64,000 bases of DNA, taken from NCBI GenBank assembly GCA_965226805.1, contig CBDDDW010000001.1:25111-89110 (forward strand). Reading direction: 5' to 3'. Each line of letters starts with the position of its first letter. The stretch's first letter is position 1. This DNA is from CBDDDW01 sp965226805. Its GTDB lineage: Bacteria > Chloroflexota > Dehalococcoidia > Lucifugimonadales > JAGWBF01. This document shows, in pieces, positions 11,001-20,002 of this stretch. Position numbers and translations under genes: made by a program. The notes below the pieces were generated by a model. The model did no database searches, had not been told where the DNA came from, and saw only the letters and a program-made list of their open reading frames with translations.

Positions 11001-13386
11001 AGCTTGGGGTTGTTGGCCGCACTCAGGTCGATGACGTTGCTAAGGACCAGTTCCGACCATGTATCCAGAGCGTAGTTACCCTGCGGACTTTCGTTCCAGG
11101 ACTGAATCCCGCTATGTCCCTCGGCTACATGGCCCCACGAGCCTGATATCCAATCGCCCGTCCCGCCCTCCATGTCGTCGAAGAACGGATATACTACGTC
11201 GGTTCCGGGAGTCTCATCGATGCGGATATCGTCGATCAACCAGCCGTTGGAGGCTGTGTTCGCGTTCGATTGCATTCGGAACCGGATCATCACGTTCTCT
11301 AGACCCGCGAAGTCGCCCAGGTCCACCTTCGACTCGCGCCATTCTGAGACGCCACCCGTGGCGAAGAAAACCTGCCGCCAGCTGCTTCCCCCGTTACTCG
11401 ACACTTCAACAAGGATCCAGTCGGCGTTCTCTTGCACGCTGTAGATGTGCCAGAAGCTCAGGACCGGCATTATTGCAGTACCCAGGTTTATGCCGATCGT
11501 CAGCGAGGTGCTGACGCTATCGGCGTAGCTGCCCGCCTCGCTGTCAGTCCATGAGAAGTTGCCACTGTAGGAGGCCTCCTCGGTCAGTGTCCAGGGGACC
11601 TGAGGGTCCCAGTTGCCCCGGCCTCCTTCCATGTTGTCGAAGAAGGGGTAGGCTACGAGGCCGCCCGGGGCGAAGGTGGTGGCGCTCATCTCGTTGCTTG
11701 CTGTCACCGCGCCGTGGGGGTTGACAACGAAGACCTTGTAGTAGTACTCGGTCTGATTGGCCAGACCGTCATCGATGTCACCGGTTATCGTCTGGTCGGA
11801 GATGGTCCTTACCAGCGTGTCGGACAAGTCCACTCCCGGCTGGGTATCCCGGTGGATCTGGTAGGCGCCGAAGGATACGTCGTCGTTGCGGGACCACTCC
11901 AGCCGGATCTCATCCTCGCCAGGTGGAGGCTGTGGCGTGACAGACTCCAATATTACCGCTGTCGGCAGGTCCGAGATGCTCACGTCATCGATGGTCCACC
12001 CATCGGCGCCGTCAACAGCGTCGGTCACCATGCGGAAACGGACCCTTGCGAGTGGCGACTCCGCGCTCAGACCCAGTTGGACCTGGGTCCAGGTGCCCAC
12101 GGTCATGCCGGTGTAGGAGGCCACCTCTCTCCAGGTGGTCCCGTCGTTGGTGGATATCTCCACGCTAGCCAGGTCGCCGGCCAGGATGTCCAGCAAGTGC
12201 CAGAAGACAAGCTGGGAGCCGGTGGTGATGGAGATGGCGTCGGCCAGGACCAATGAGGAATCGACATCGTTTGCATAGTCCGCGCCGGGGCTGTCGGTCC
12301 AGGCCTTTGTGCCGCTGTGGGCCGAGGCGGGTGTGACCCAGTCCAGCCGTTCACGGGCTCGGGGCTCCAGTTGTTGCCAGAGGCCTCCATGTCGTCTGAG
12401 AAGGGATAGTCGATGCCAGGCAGGGTGATGCCGCTCACCTCGTTGCTGCCGCTATAGATGTCGGTGTTATCGACCACGAACACCATATAGTGGAAAGTCG
12501 TCTTCCCCGGGAGGCCGGCATCGGTATAGGAGCCGGAGTTTGGGCCGGTGAGAGTGGCCACCAGAGTATCGTTGAAGGTGACGCCCGGACTCTCGCTACG
12601 GAACACTTGGTAGCTGGCGAAGTCTGCGGCGTCGCTGGTCGACCAGGAAAGGTCCAGGGACGTATTGGTTGCGCCGGAAACCGGGTCCAGGACAACGGCT
12701 GCGGGCTGATCGTCGATGGCTATATCGTCCAGGTACCATCCGTCCTCTACAACGCTCTCGTCCGTGTTCACCCTGAAACGGACCAGCACCGAGGCTTCTC
12801 CTCCATAAGCCGCCAGGCTTAGCTGCTCAAGGACCCACGGCTCAACAGAAGCAGCCTCCAATGGAGAACCGGGCTCCGGTGATCCGGACTCCTCGGACTT
12901 GGACGAAGCGGCCTGGGCCTCGGCGGCCAACGGGTCGACGGCGCTGCCGGAGTATGTGGCTATGATTGTCCAGGAAGCGCCATCCGAGCTGGACACCTCC
13001 ACGTAGCCGAAGTCGAAGCCGCGCTCAAAGCGGTAGTGGTGCCAGAATTTTAGCTGAGGGGAAGCGGTGGCAGATAGGTCGATCGGGGAGGCAAGGGTCA
13101 GGGAGACATCCACGCTGTTGCCGTAGTAGGCGGCGGGGCTGTCAGTCCAGGAATTAACCGGGCTGTTGAAGTCATTGTTCGTCCGAGCCCACGGTGAGTC
13201 AGCGGTCCAGAAATCAGCCGTCGCTACCTCAACATCGTCGGTGAAAGGCACTGTGATGTGAGAGACCGCGGATACCGAGGATGGGGAGGACAAGTTCGGC
13301 CCTCCGAGGATGAGGGCGGTGGCGGCGAGGACCACCAATACTAACGATAGAAGCACAACGGGAGCCGCGGTTGATAGCACTCTCAC
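8030..13386 (-). pseudogene. giant secreted protein: seven jelly-roll repeats, FN3, cohesin, dockerin; one frameshift
   Basis: About 1785 codons. GTG start at 13386 with TAGGAGGAAAGG upstream, then a signal peptide (residues ~8-30). Seven MAM/immune-inhibitor-A-like jelly-roll repeats follow, each marked by D-D-M-E-x-G-x-x-x-W, then S-W-x-D/E-S-P, L-x-F-W-H, and DGWYIDDVSI. FN3-like linkers separate some of them. A further FN3-like domain follows, then a cohesin-like domain (NFDAANYTVTYDP, QNVPGVPG) and a C-terminal dockerin (DANGDGQVSALDI, DANEDGAVNALDL). The frame shifts near 12337, inside a GGG run after the N-G-W-T segment of repeat 2, and homology resumes immediately in the next frame. 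Repeats 4 and 7 are longer, with a QHWINEHDRGR insert. It is probably exported and surface-bound. No enzymatic domain is seen, so binding or adhesion is inferred. Confidence 0.82.
8975..9360. repeat. near-identical internal direct repeat, copy 1 (copy 2 at 10700-11080)
   Basis: DNA encoding the long-form jelly-roll repeat 7 matches the segment near 10700-11080 (repeat 4) closely along about 385 bp, including the part that encodes INEHDRGR and the S-E-L-V-L-S-N-V-I-D-L stretch. Intervening repeats are more diverged. This points to a recent segmental duplication or gene conversion within the gene. Confidence 0.7.
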
Positions 13387-13772
13387 GATTCCCTTTCCTC
13401 CTAATTATCCTCTGCCAGCGGGGCGTCCCGCTACACCTCTGCCCCTCTTCCCAGGCCCGCTGCTGATAATGGTTTGTGTGCAGTCTAGTAACCCCAAGAC
13501 ATGATTGTCAAGCCCGAATAGGCGCTGGTGGGTGACCGGGCGCACTCCCAGACGGGCTCGTTGGAAGACGCAATGTCCGAACTCGACCCGAGGCTGGTTT
13601 ACACTGAGTCGATATACCACGGTGATGGCCCATAGCGATGCCGAATTGACTCAGATAGGATGCTTGTCAATGGCGTTAGACTCCTGCTCGTGGTATAGTT
13701 CATCTAACCCACATAAAAGAAGCCAGCCGCGAATTGCACCAACCCAATATCATGGGAACTGAAGGAAACTAT
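13387..13772. other. divergent intergenic region
   Basis: About 385 bp between the giant secreted gene (leftward) and the SDR gene (rightward). It presumably holds both promoters. No repeat, RNA gene or convincing operator was recognised. Confidence 0.35.
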
Positions 13773-14768
13773 ATGCTCGACGAATACAAAACGGTGCTCG
13801 TGACCGGAGGGGCAGGATTCATAGGCAGACACTTGGTGAACGCTCTTTTAGATCTGGGCAAAGAAGTAGTGGTGCTAGATGACCTCTCCACGGCCGCCCC
13901 GAAAGTCAATCCACGGCGGGTTAGGCTGATTCACGCTGATATACGGGAACCCAAAGGAATTGCTGAGGCTGCTAATGGCGCCGACCTGATCTTTCACCTA
14001 GCCGCGAACTCCAACGGAACGATCTCGGTGGAGAATATCCGATTAGACTTCGAGACGAATGCCATGGGAACCTTTAACATACTGGAAGCTGCGCTTCGAG
14101 CCGGAACGAAAAGAGTCCTTTACGTTTCCTCAGCCTCGGTATACGGCGTCCCCCTGCAGTTTCCCATGGACGAAGCGCACCCGACAAGGCCCTTCGTGCC
14201 CCATGGCGCGTCAAAGCTGGCTGGGGAGATGTGCTCTCTCTCGTTCTCCAGAGCCTACGGTCTGCCAGTGGTGATCGCCAGGCCATTCTGCGTATATGGC
14301 CCTGGGGAGAATCCAGGGTGGGCGCTGGTTGAGGTATCCAGATACCTACGATGGCACTTGAACAATATGCCGATACACGTTGTGGGTGACGTGAAACGCA
14401 AGACGCGAGATTTCGTTCACGTCAGCGATGTGGTACAGGGCTTGATGCTGACTGCTGATCGAGGCGATCCGGGTGAGGTTTACAACCTGGGGTCCGGCGA
14501 AGAGGTGTCCATGAGGCAGCTAACAGACGCGATAGGGGACATCACCGGGCGGGTCGCATCTGTCAATGAGATCTCCAGCGTAACGGAGGACACCTACCGC
14601 CTTGTCTCGGACATCTCGAAAATCAGCTCTATTGGGTATGCCCCGCGGATGTCTCTGGCGGATGGCTTGACGAGCCTGGTCGCAGACCTGGGGGACGCAC
14701 CAGAGCTCCCCAGCGGGGCGACCATCTTCTTCAAGGGCCAAAAGGCTGAACGGTTGGCGGACTCCTAG
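13773..14768 (+). CDS. NAD-dependent epimerase/dehydratase (extended SDR) with altered catalytic Tyr
   Basis: 331-residue extended short-chain dehydrogenase of the nucleotide-sugar epimerase/dehydratase type (GalE/WcaG-like). It has the Rossmann motif TGGAGFIGRH at the N-terminus, DDLSTA (NAD selectivity Asp), the HLAANSN segment, YVSSASVYG, and a C-terminal substrate-binding half with RDFVHVSDV and YNLGSG. The expected catalytic Y-x-x-x-K reads PHGASKLAGE, so the Tyr position is His (CAT, one base from TAT). I chose ATG 13773, which has AAGGAA 7 nt upstream; an in-frame ATG at 13734 lacks one. The likely role would be surface polysaccharide sugar conversion, but the missing Tyr questions its activity. 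A gene relic follows directly after the stop. Confidence 0.85.
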   Translation: MLDEYKTVLVTGGAGFIGRHLVNALLDLGKEVVVLDDLSTAAPKVNPRRVRLIHADIREPKGIAEAANGADLIFHLAANSNGTISVENIRLDFETNAMGTFNILEAALRAGTKRVLYVSSASVYGVPLQFPMDEAHPTRPFVPHGASKLAGEMCSLSFSRAYGLPVVIARPFCVYGPGENPGWALVEVSRYLRWHLNNMPIHVVGDVKRKTRDFVHVSDVVQGLMLTADRGDPGEVYNLGSGEEVSMRQLTDAIGDITGRVASVNEISSVTEDTYRLVSDISKISSIGYAPRMSLADGLTSLVADLGDAPELPSGATIFFKGQKAERLADS

Positions 14769-14798
14769 CCCAAAACCGCTAAATTGACATGTGCGCTG

Positions 14799-15161
14799 CA
14801 TCAGACTTTCGGCGACACGCAACTCCCCGTTGGCGAAGCAACCTTCTCCAGGCACGGGGATTATCGGTCTTCCTGCACTGAGAAAGTGAACACTCAGGAG
14901 ACAGACCTCTCCGTCACATGGTAGGACCTCGGCGAACCTTTTCTGATCGGCATTACCCCTGGGAGAGTGCCGAGGTGGGCGCCCCCGGATTCTCAAAATC
15001 GACCTCAGGGCCTATACAGCGTGCTGATCCCAGCGAACGGAGCTGAGGTGGTGGTCAACGGTAAGGCCGCGTCGGGACGGCCGTTCCCCCGGGAGACCTT
15101 CGGACACCCGGATAGCACCTGCGGCCTCGCCTGGTCTGAAACGTGGGTGAGGGCCAGGTAA
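14799..15161 (+). pseudogene. relic of the unrecognised protein family at 47708 and 48420
   Basis: The translation from ~14799 aligns along its whole length with the C-terminal ~115 residues of the proteins at 47708-48292 and 48420-48992. Shared blocks are LPVGEATFSRHGD, the T-E-K-V, L-S-V-T-W, G-L-Y-S-V-L-I-P-A, and the terminal LAWSETWVRAR. An in-frame TAG at 14922-14924 stands where the relatives have Tyr or His. The N-terminal half is absent: the preceding SDR gene stops only 30 bp upstream. It is a truncated, nonsense-bearing copy and is unlikely to be expressed. Confidence 0.8.
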
Positions 15162-15252
15162 GTCAATTTTAGCCCTGCCGCGACGAGACGCCATGGGTTA
15201 TGTTGTTCGAGACCCTCTCTGTAGACGTAACTCAGTGGTGGGTAACGAAGCC

Positions 15253-15429
15253 TTACTCGTCCTTGATCACTTTCCGGACTGCTGCCATCAGCTCCGGAGT
15301 TAGCTCGATCGTGGGGTGGACCTGCGCGGCGTGCTCCCCAATCGACGCCATGACCTCGTCCTCCGTCGCCCCACTGGTCTTCCAGTCGCAGTCGACCCCA
15401 ACGTCCCGGCAAGTGTACGTTTTAGCCAT
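15253..15429 (-). CDS. DUF1059 small protein
   Basis: 58-residue protein. The translation opens MAKTYTCRDVGVDCDWKTSG and ends with a P-E-L-M-A-A-V-R-K-V-I-K-D-E helix. The C-R-D-x-G-x-D-C-D pattern, a HAAQVHP segment and the length fit the DUF1059 family. The function of the family is unknown; two conserved Cys and two His suggest metal binding (inference). ATG at 15429 has AGGGGG upstream. It is downstream of the LuxR/PDZ regulator on the same strand, separated by about 150 bp. Confidence 0.88.
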   Translation of the reverse strand: MAKTYTCRDVGVDCDWKTSGATEDEVMASIGEHAAQVHPTIELTPELMAAVRKVIKDE

Positions 15430-15581
15430 AGCGTCCCCCTTTTTGAACTTTGGATAGCGTACTACAGCGCCACCCTACCCCCTTTCCCCGCTCAAAACAT
15501 GCTCCATCTGAACCATTACGGGAGGATTCCGCCCAGATGTTGGGTGGGTGTAGGGGTCGAGCCTGGACGTGGGGAACGAAC

Positions 15582-16745
15582 CTACACGTTGGGCACAAGG
15601 CCATGCTGGGCGGCCAGGGTGGCAGCCTCCGTGCGATGCGCGAGCCCCGTTTTGGCGAGAATCGAGGCAACGTGCCGAGCCACAGTCGCCCGGCTGATCT
15701 CCAGTTCGTCCGCAATGATGGGATTCGTCGCGCCTTGTGCGACCAACCCCAGTACCTGGAGCTCTCGGGCGCTGAGGCTCGAAAGGGCCGCTCCGTTCGA
15801 TGGATTCGCATTCCCTCGCTTGCGCAAGCGTCGCTTCACGTCGCGGGCTTGGTCGAGATAGAATCGCTGCCCTGCGGGCAAAACGCACTCATCCTCGTTG
15901 ACGTCAACTCCTTCGCGTTGATGCACGACGACCACCTTCGCTTCCCCTGCTTTGCGGCGGACGGTGAATTCCATCCGATCGCCCGCCGTGTGGTCGCGGA
16001 TCAACCGCTGCAGCAACGGGAGTGCATCAATCTTCTCGCCGTCGACGGCAACGATCACGTCCCTCGGCAGGAATCCCGCTGCAGCAACGGCACTACCGGG
16101 ACGGGGAGGCATCAACTCGACGCCGTGCTCCGCCACCGGTGGGCGGGCGGCAATCCACGCCTCACCAAGAATGTCCCGGCTACTAATAGCGCCGACGCAT
16201 ATCCCGATGCTACAGCACGGGCACGTGCACCTGCAAACGAATCCGTCTCTGTGCAACTCCCATACGACAACGTCATGGACCAAGGCGGTGATCTGGCCGG
16301 CGACGCCCAGGTACTCCTGCGTGTGTCGCCGCGAGATATCCGCTGTCGTGCCTTCGTCCGCCACCACCCAGCTATCTGCGGCACGTAGCGCGATGGGCTG
16401 AATGGTCGAGTAGGCGATCATGGCCTCCTGCACGATCGTGTAAGCAACGCCGAGCGCGTTCGACACTGGGTGCAGCTTGGCAAACTCGCCGATATCTGCC
16501 GAATCGCCAGCACCGCTTGTGCTCGCCTGGATGCATTCGTCGTCCGCCGGGGTCTGTAGGCGCTCGCACAGCACGCCCAGGTGTGTGCGAGCCATTTCCT
16601 CGATACCCGCCAACAAATCCCGCGCTGTGGGATGGCCCGAGGCGTCCCCACGGAGAGCGGCGACGGTCCGTTGGATACGTTTTTCGAGTACCACCATCGC
16701 CGTAAGCGCGAAGTAAAGTCGTTCAATGGGTGGATCGAGCACCAT
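15582..16745 (-). CDS. LuxR-type regulator with cysteine cluster and PDZ domain
   Basis: 387 residues. Residues 1-165 are an unrecognised helical region. Residues 171-183 form a dense cysteine cluster of pattern C-x-C-x-C-P-C-C-x-x-x-x-C. Residues ~205-275 match a PDZ domain (GVELMPPRPGSA, GFLPRDVIVAVDGEKIDAL, T-A-G-D-R-M-E-F-T-V-R-R). Residues ~322-385 are a LuxR/NarL-type helix-turn-helix (LSARELQVLGLVAQGATN, then SRATVARHVASILAKTGL). There is no receiver domain and no membrane segment, so it looks like a one-component cytoplasmic regulator in which a metal or redox-sensing Cys cluster controls DNA binding. That role is inferred. AGGAGG lies before ATG 16745, and an inverted repeat at 16760-16774 may be an autoregulatory site. 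The targets are unknown. Confidence 0.8.
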   Translation of the reverse strand: MVLDPPIERLYFALTAMVVLEKRIQRTVAALRGDASGHPTARDLLAGIEEMARTHLGVLCERLQTPADDECIQASTSGAGDSADIGEFAKLHPVSNALGVAYTIVQEAMIAYSTIQPIALRAADSWVVADEGTTADISRRHTQEYLGVAGQITALVHDVVVWELHRDGFVCRCTCPCCSIGICVGAISSRDILGEAWIAARPPVAEHGVELMPPRPGSAVAAAGFLPRDVIVAVDGEKIDALPLLQRLIRDHTAGDRMEFTVRRKAGEAKVVVVHQREGVDVNEDECVLPAGQRFYLDQARDVKRRLRKRGNANPSNGAALSSLSARELQVLGLVAQGATNPIIADELEISRATVARHVASILAKTGLAHRTEAATLAAQHGLVPNV

Positions 16746-16759
16746 GCTAACCTCCTAGT

Positions 16760-16774
16760 GAGCGAAGATCGCTC
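16760..16774. promoter_or_regulatory. perfect inverted repeat GAGCGA-AGA-TCGCTC
   Basis: A 6-3-6 perfect palindrome directly upstream of the ribosome-binding site of the LuxR/PDZ gene. The location suits an operator for autoregulation or a small 5'-UTR hairpin. No second copy was noticed in the window. Confidence 0.4.
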
Positions 16775-17399
16775 CCAATAATTGAAGCCGCACGGGGAAT
16801 CCCGGGTGCTCTTTCCCCCAGCTAGAATTATCCCCGCAACCATCTCAGCTCAATTATAGACGACATGCAGTTAGGCCGTTATGTCAAGGGAGATAGCGGA
16901 GGTGAATGGGTGGCCTCAAATCGGACGTAGCGTCGAGAGCCCGTGATTCTGGCTTACACCTTGGATTTATTCAAGTCGACGCTATTAACCCGTGCCTCTA
17001 TCGCAGTGTCGCTACTAAACAGCAATGATAGAGACGGGGGCTCTCTGATCTCGGTGACGCACAAAACCATATTAGAGTGGCGGCAGGCAAAGTAATCCAG
17101 TCCAGCGCCTCTGAGATCCCGTCGGAGTAGATCGAACGAGTCGTCAACGAAAGCTTAGGTCCGTTAATGGAACTTCGTCCGACGCACGGCTAGCCGGAGG
17201 TCCTGGCGAGTGTCACGGCTGATGCTGTAGGCTGATTATAAGTTGGTACAAGACCCGGCAAAGACGTCCGATAGACTTAGAACAGGGGCCATGCTACACT
17301 ACCTGGGCTGCGGCCAGGATGTGCGTTATGTCTCACCGCTGAAAGCCAGGCGCCAGTTACCTGGAGTGGAAAAGCAGGAAACGTGTCTAGGAGGACTTG
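16775..17399. other. divergent intergenic region, no gene recognised
   Basis: About 620 bp between the divergent LuxR/PDZ gene and the sulfite-oxidase-like gene. All frames are broken by stops and the translations match no family that I recognise. It may hold an old gene relic or a non-coding RNA, but nothing supports either. Confidence 0.35.
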
Positions 17400-18503
17400 A
17401 TGGCTACGCCGAAAACTGGCACCGGAGAGAAGATTCAGCTGATCCCTTCTAACACCGGGCGACGGACGTGGACGGCGCCTCCCAAGGCCCTGCAGAGTGA
17501 AGTGGTGCCCAATGAGCTCTTCTACGTCCGCAACCACTGGAAGGATGTCCCGGAGTTTGACATAGCTACCTACCGTCTGGTCGTGGACGGTGAAGTAGAT
17601 CGTCCTCTGACACTCACCTTCGACGACGTACATCAGATTCCCAGAAAGGACCTGAGTGTAACCCTTGAGTGTTGCGGTAACGGACCCGTTCCCGAGTATT
17701 GGACAAAGAAGAACCGCAATGTAATGGAGCGGGCCACTGGCCACGGCCTGCTGGGCAACGCCGCCTGGGCCGGAGTGTCCGTGGCTGAGGTTCTGAATAT
17801 GGCCGGTGTCAGATCCACGGCGGTGGATGTCGTGTTTGAGGGCGCCGACCATGGCCCCGACGAAGTGGCTGGGGACCCTCCCGACGTGGCCTACGAGCGG
17901 AGCGTTCCCGTTGAGAAAGCCATGCACCCGGATACACTGCTAGCCTATGAGATGAACGGCGAGCCTCTGCCCCCCATCCACGGCTTCCCCCTCCGTCTGG
18001 TGGTGCCGGGCTGGTACGGAATGACCTCCATCAAGTGGCTTATCGGGATTCATGTCCTGGACCACGAGTTCAAGGGGTTCTATCAGATGGAGCGGTATAT
18101 GACGGTGAATGGCCCCGGCGCCGAGACCTACTATACCTACCACACGAAGATGAAGGTGAAGTCGATTATCACCAGCCCCACTCCGGAGGAGTTTATTCCG
18201 ATGGGCGCCTGCCTGGTGAGTGGGGCCGCGTGGTCGGGCGAGGAGGAAGTGGTCAGGGTGGAGGTGAGCGCGGACGGCGGCAAGACGTGGAGCGAAGCAA
18301 GTCTCAAGCCCAGGACCGATTACTCCTGGTACCGGTGGGAGTACACCTGGCAGACTCCCGCGCCCGGCCAGTACATCCTGATGTCCCGCGCCACCAACGA
18401 CAAGGGTGTTACCCAGCCCATGGACTTCCCCAACAAATGGGACGGAATCGGATACGGGAACAACATGGTGTTCGAGCACCCTGTGGAGGTCCGGGGCGGG
18501 TAG
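17400..18503 (+). CDS. sulfite oxidase-like molybdopterin oxidoreductase
   Basis: 367-residue enzyme of the sulfite oxidase family. Residues ~35-225 are the molybdopterin-binding domain. Mo-ligand Cys is C91 in LECCGNG, replacing the more usual LECAGNGR. Residues ~240-365 are the Mo-co dimerisation domain (VSGAAWSGEEEVVRVEVSAD). Expected chemistry is oxygen-atom transfer (sulfite to sulfate, or a sulfoxide-type substrate). No Tat or Sec signal and no heme domain are visible, so it would act in the cytoplasm with an unknown electron acceptor. ATG 17400 has TAGGAGGA upstream, better than the TTG one codon before it. It is separated from the downstream E2 gene by about 200 bp. Confidence 0.9.
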   Translation: MATPKTGTGEKIQLIPSNTGRRTWTAPPKALQSEVVPNELFYVRNHWKDVPEFDIATYRLVVDGEVDRPLTLTFDDVHQIPRKDLSVTLECCGNGPVPEYWTKKNRNVMERATGHGLLGNAAWAGVSVAEVLNMAGVRSTAVDVVFEGADHGPDEVAGDPPDVAYERSVPVEKAMHPDTLLAYEMNGEPLPPIHGFPLRLVVPGWYGMTSIKWLIGIHVLDHEFKGFYQMERYMTVNGPGAETYYTYHTKMKVKSIITSPTPEEFIPMGACLVSGAAWSGEEEVVRVEVSADGGKTWSEASLKPRTDYSWYRWEYTWQTPAPGQYILMSRATNDKGVTQPMDFPNKWDGIGYGNNMVFEHPVEVRGG

Positions 18504-18709
18504 CTGCACAGGCAAGGTTGTCTTTCGAGTCTATCCCACACTTCCCTTCCCTCGCGCAGCTATACGTGGACGGGCCTTCGTTGGCCGCTCCAGCACACCT
18601 GCTTGAAGCCCAGAACAACCCGATTCGGCATGAGGGCTAAGGTGCCGTCACGGACAGGTTCGGCTCTGGATTGTCCTCGGCGTAGTGGCCGAGAAACGTA
18701 AGGAGAGGT

Positions 18710-19912
18710 ATGGCTACCGAGATTCTGCTGCCCCAGTGGGGCATGGAGATGCAGGACGGCACCATAGTCAAGTGGCTTAAGAAGGAAGGGGACCCTATTC
18801 AGGAGGGGGAGCCTCTGGTGGAGGTGGAGACCGCCAAGCTGGAGACGGAGATGGAGTCCACCGCTTCTGGCGTGGTGGCCCAGATCCTGGTGCAGGAGGG
18901 TGCGACTGTCCCCATTCGAACCGTATTGGCAATAATAGCCGCTCCAGGGGAAGAGGTATCGCGGCCCGCTGTCGATGCTCCGGCGCCCGAGGCGGCGGCC
19001 CAGGCCGTGGACTCGGCCGCTCAGCGGACCGAAGTCGACCGTTCCCGGCCCGGGGAAACAGCGGCGATTCAGGCCGTGCCGGCGGCGAGGCGCCTGGCCG
19101 GCCAGCATGGGATCGACCTTGCCCGGGTCCAGGGCACGGGACCCAGGGGCAGAATTCTGATTAAGGACGTGGAGGGGGCCATAGAGGCCGGGGGCACGCG
19201 CCCGGGCCAGGTGGTGCCCATCAGTGGCTTACGGCAGACCATCGCCAGCCGGATGTTGCAGAGTGTGCAAAGCATGGCCCAGGTGACTCTGACTACGGAG
19301 GCCGATGTAACCGACGCCATGAGGCTCCGAGAGGGGCTGGCCCGCCAATGGACTAACAGTGGCCTCAATCCCATGCATGTCGTCATCAAAGCCATCGCCC
19401 GTGCCCTCAAAGAGCACCCAAGGATGAACGCTGTTCAGAGAGAAGATGAGGTAGAGCTGGTCGAGGATATCAACATAGGGCTGGCCGTATCCCTTCCTGA
19501 AGGTTTGATTGTACCTGTCCTCCGCCAGGCCGACGACAAAAATCTGGCGGAGATCGCAAGGGAGGCACGCGACCTGGCAGTCAGGGCCCGGGATGGCAAG
19601 GCCTCCTACGAGGAGTTGACGGGAGGCACGTTTACCATAACCAACCTTGGCGCCTACGACATAGATGCGTTTACCCCCATCATAAACCCGCCCCAGGTAG
19701 GCATTCTCGGTGTCGGCAGGGTCGTGGAGAAACCAGCTATCCACAATGGAGAGATAACCGGTCGGTCGATGGTCTTCTTGAGCCTCACCTTCGACCACCG
19801 GGTGATAGATGGGGCGCCCGCAGCGGACTTCCTGCGCACAGTCAAGGGCCACCTGGAAGACCCCTGGTGGATGGTAGCCTCTCTCCACACCGACCAGCCC
19901 GAGAACAGCTAA
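18710..19912 (+). CDS. 2-oxo acid dehydrogenase E2 (dihydrolipoyl acyltransferase)
   Basis: 400 residues in standard order. The lipoyl domain is 1-80 with lipoylated K43 in VEVETAKLETE. An Ala/Pro-rich linker follows. The E3-binding domain is ~125-162 (VPAARRLAGQHGIDL, GTGPRGRILIKDV). The catalytic acyltransferase domain is ~175-400, ending in the H-x-x-x-D-G active-site motif FDHRVIDGAPAADF. It transfers an acyl group from lipoate to CoA in a pyruvate, acetoin or branched-chain dehydrogenase complex. The lipoyl motif with T-A-K rather than T-D-K is common in acetoin-type E2. No E1 or E3 gene is adjacent, so partners lie outside the window. An AcoX-like kinase at 43744 hints at an acetoin system. 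RBS AGGAGAGG precedes ATG. Confidence 0.9.
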   Translation: MATEILLPQWGMEMQDGTIVKWLKKEGDPIQEGEPLVEVETAKLETEMESTASGVVAQILVQEGATVPIRTVLAIIAAPGEEVSRPAVDAPAPEAAAQAVDSAAQRTEVDRSRPGETAAIQAVPAARRLAGQHGIDLARVQGTGPRGRILIKDVEGAIEAGGTRPGQVVPISGLRQTIASRMLQSVQSMAQVTLTTEADVTDAMRLREGLARQWTNSGLNPMHVVIKAIARALKEHPRMNAVQREDEVELVEDINIGLAVSLPEGLIVPVLRQADDKNLAEIAREARDLAVRARDGKASYEELTGGTFTITNLGAYDIDAFTPIINPPQVGILGVGRVVEKPAIHNGEITGRSMVFLSLTFDHRVIDGAPAADFLRTVKGHLEDPWWMVASLHTDQPENS

Positions 19913-20002
19913 GGCGAAGAGTACGGCGGATCACTGTCGGGGTGTGGGAGGCACTGAGATCAGAGGGAAGACCCGGCGCGAAATAGGCCGGAGGGTGGGA
20001 CG

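Noticed and set aside
14922..14924. TAG in the 14.8-kb relic considered as pyrrolysine
   Set aside because: The gene has lost its N-terminal half and has no start region. Relatives have Tyr or His at this site. Nonsense mutation is simpler.
15450..16388. Plus-strand open frame of 312 codons
   Set aside because: Antisense to the LuxR/PDZ gene, whose motifs are clear. No family is seen in the plus-strand translation.
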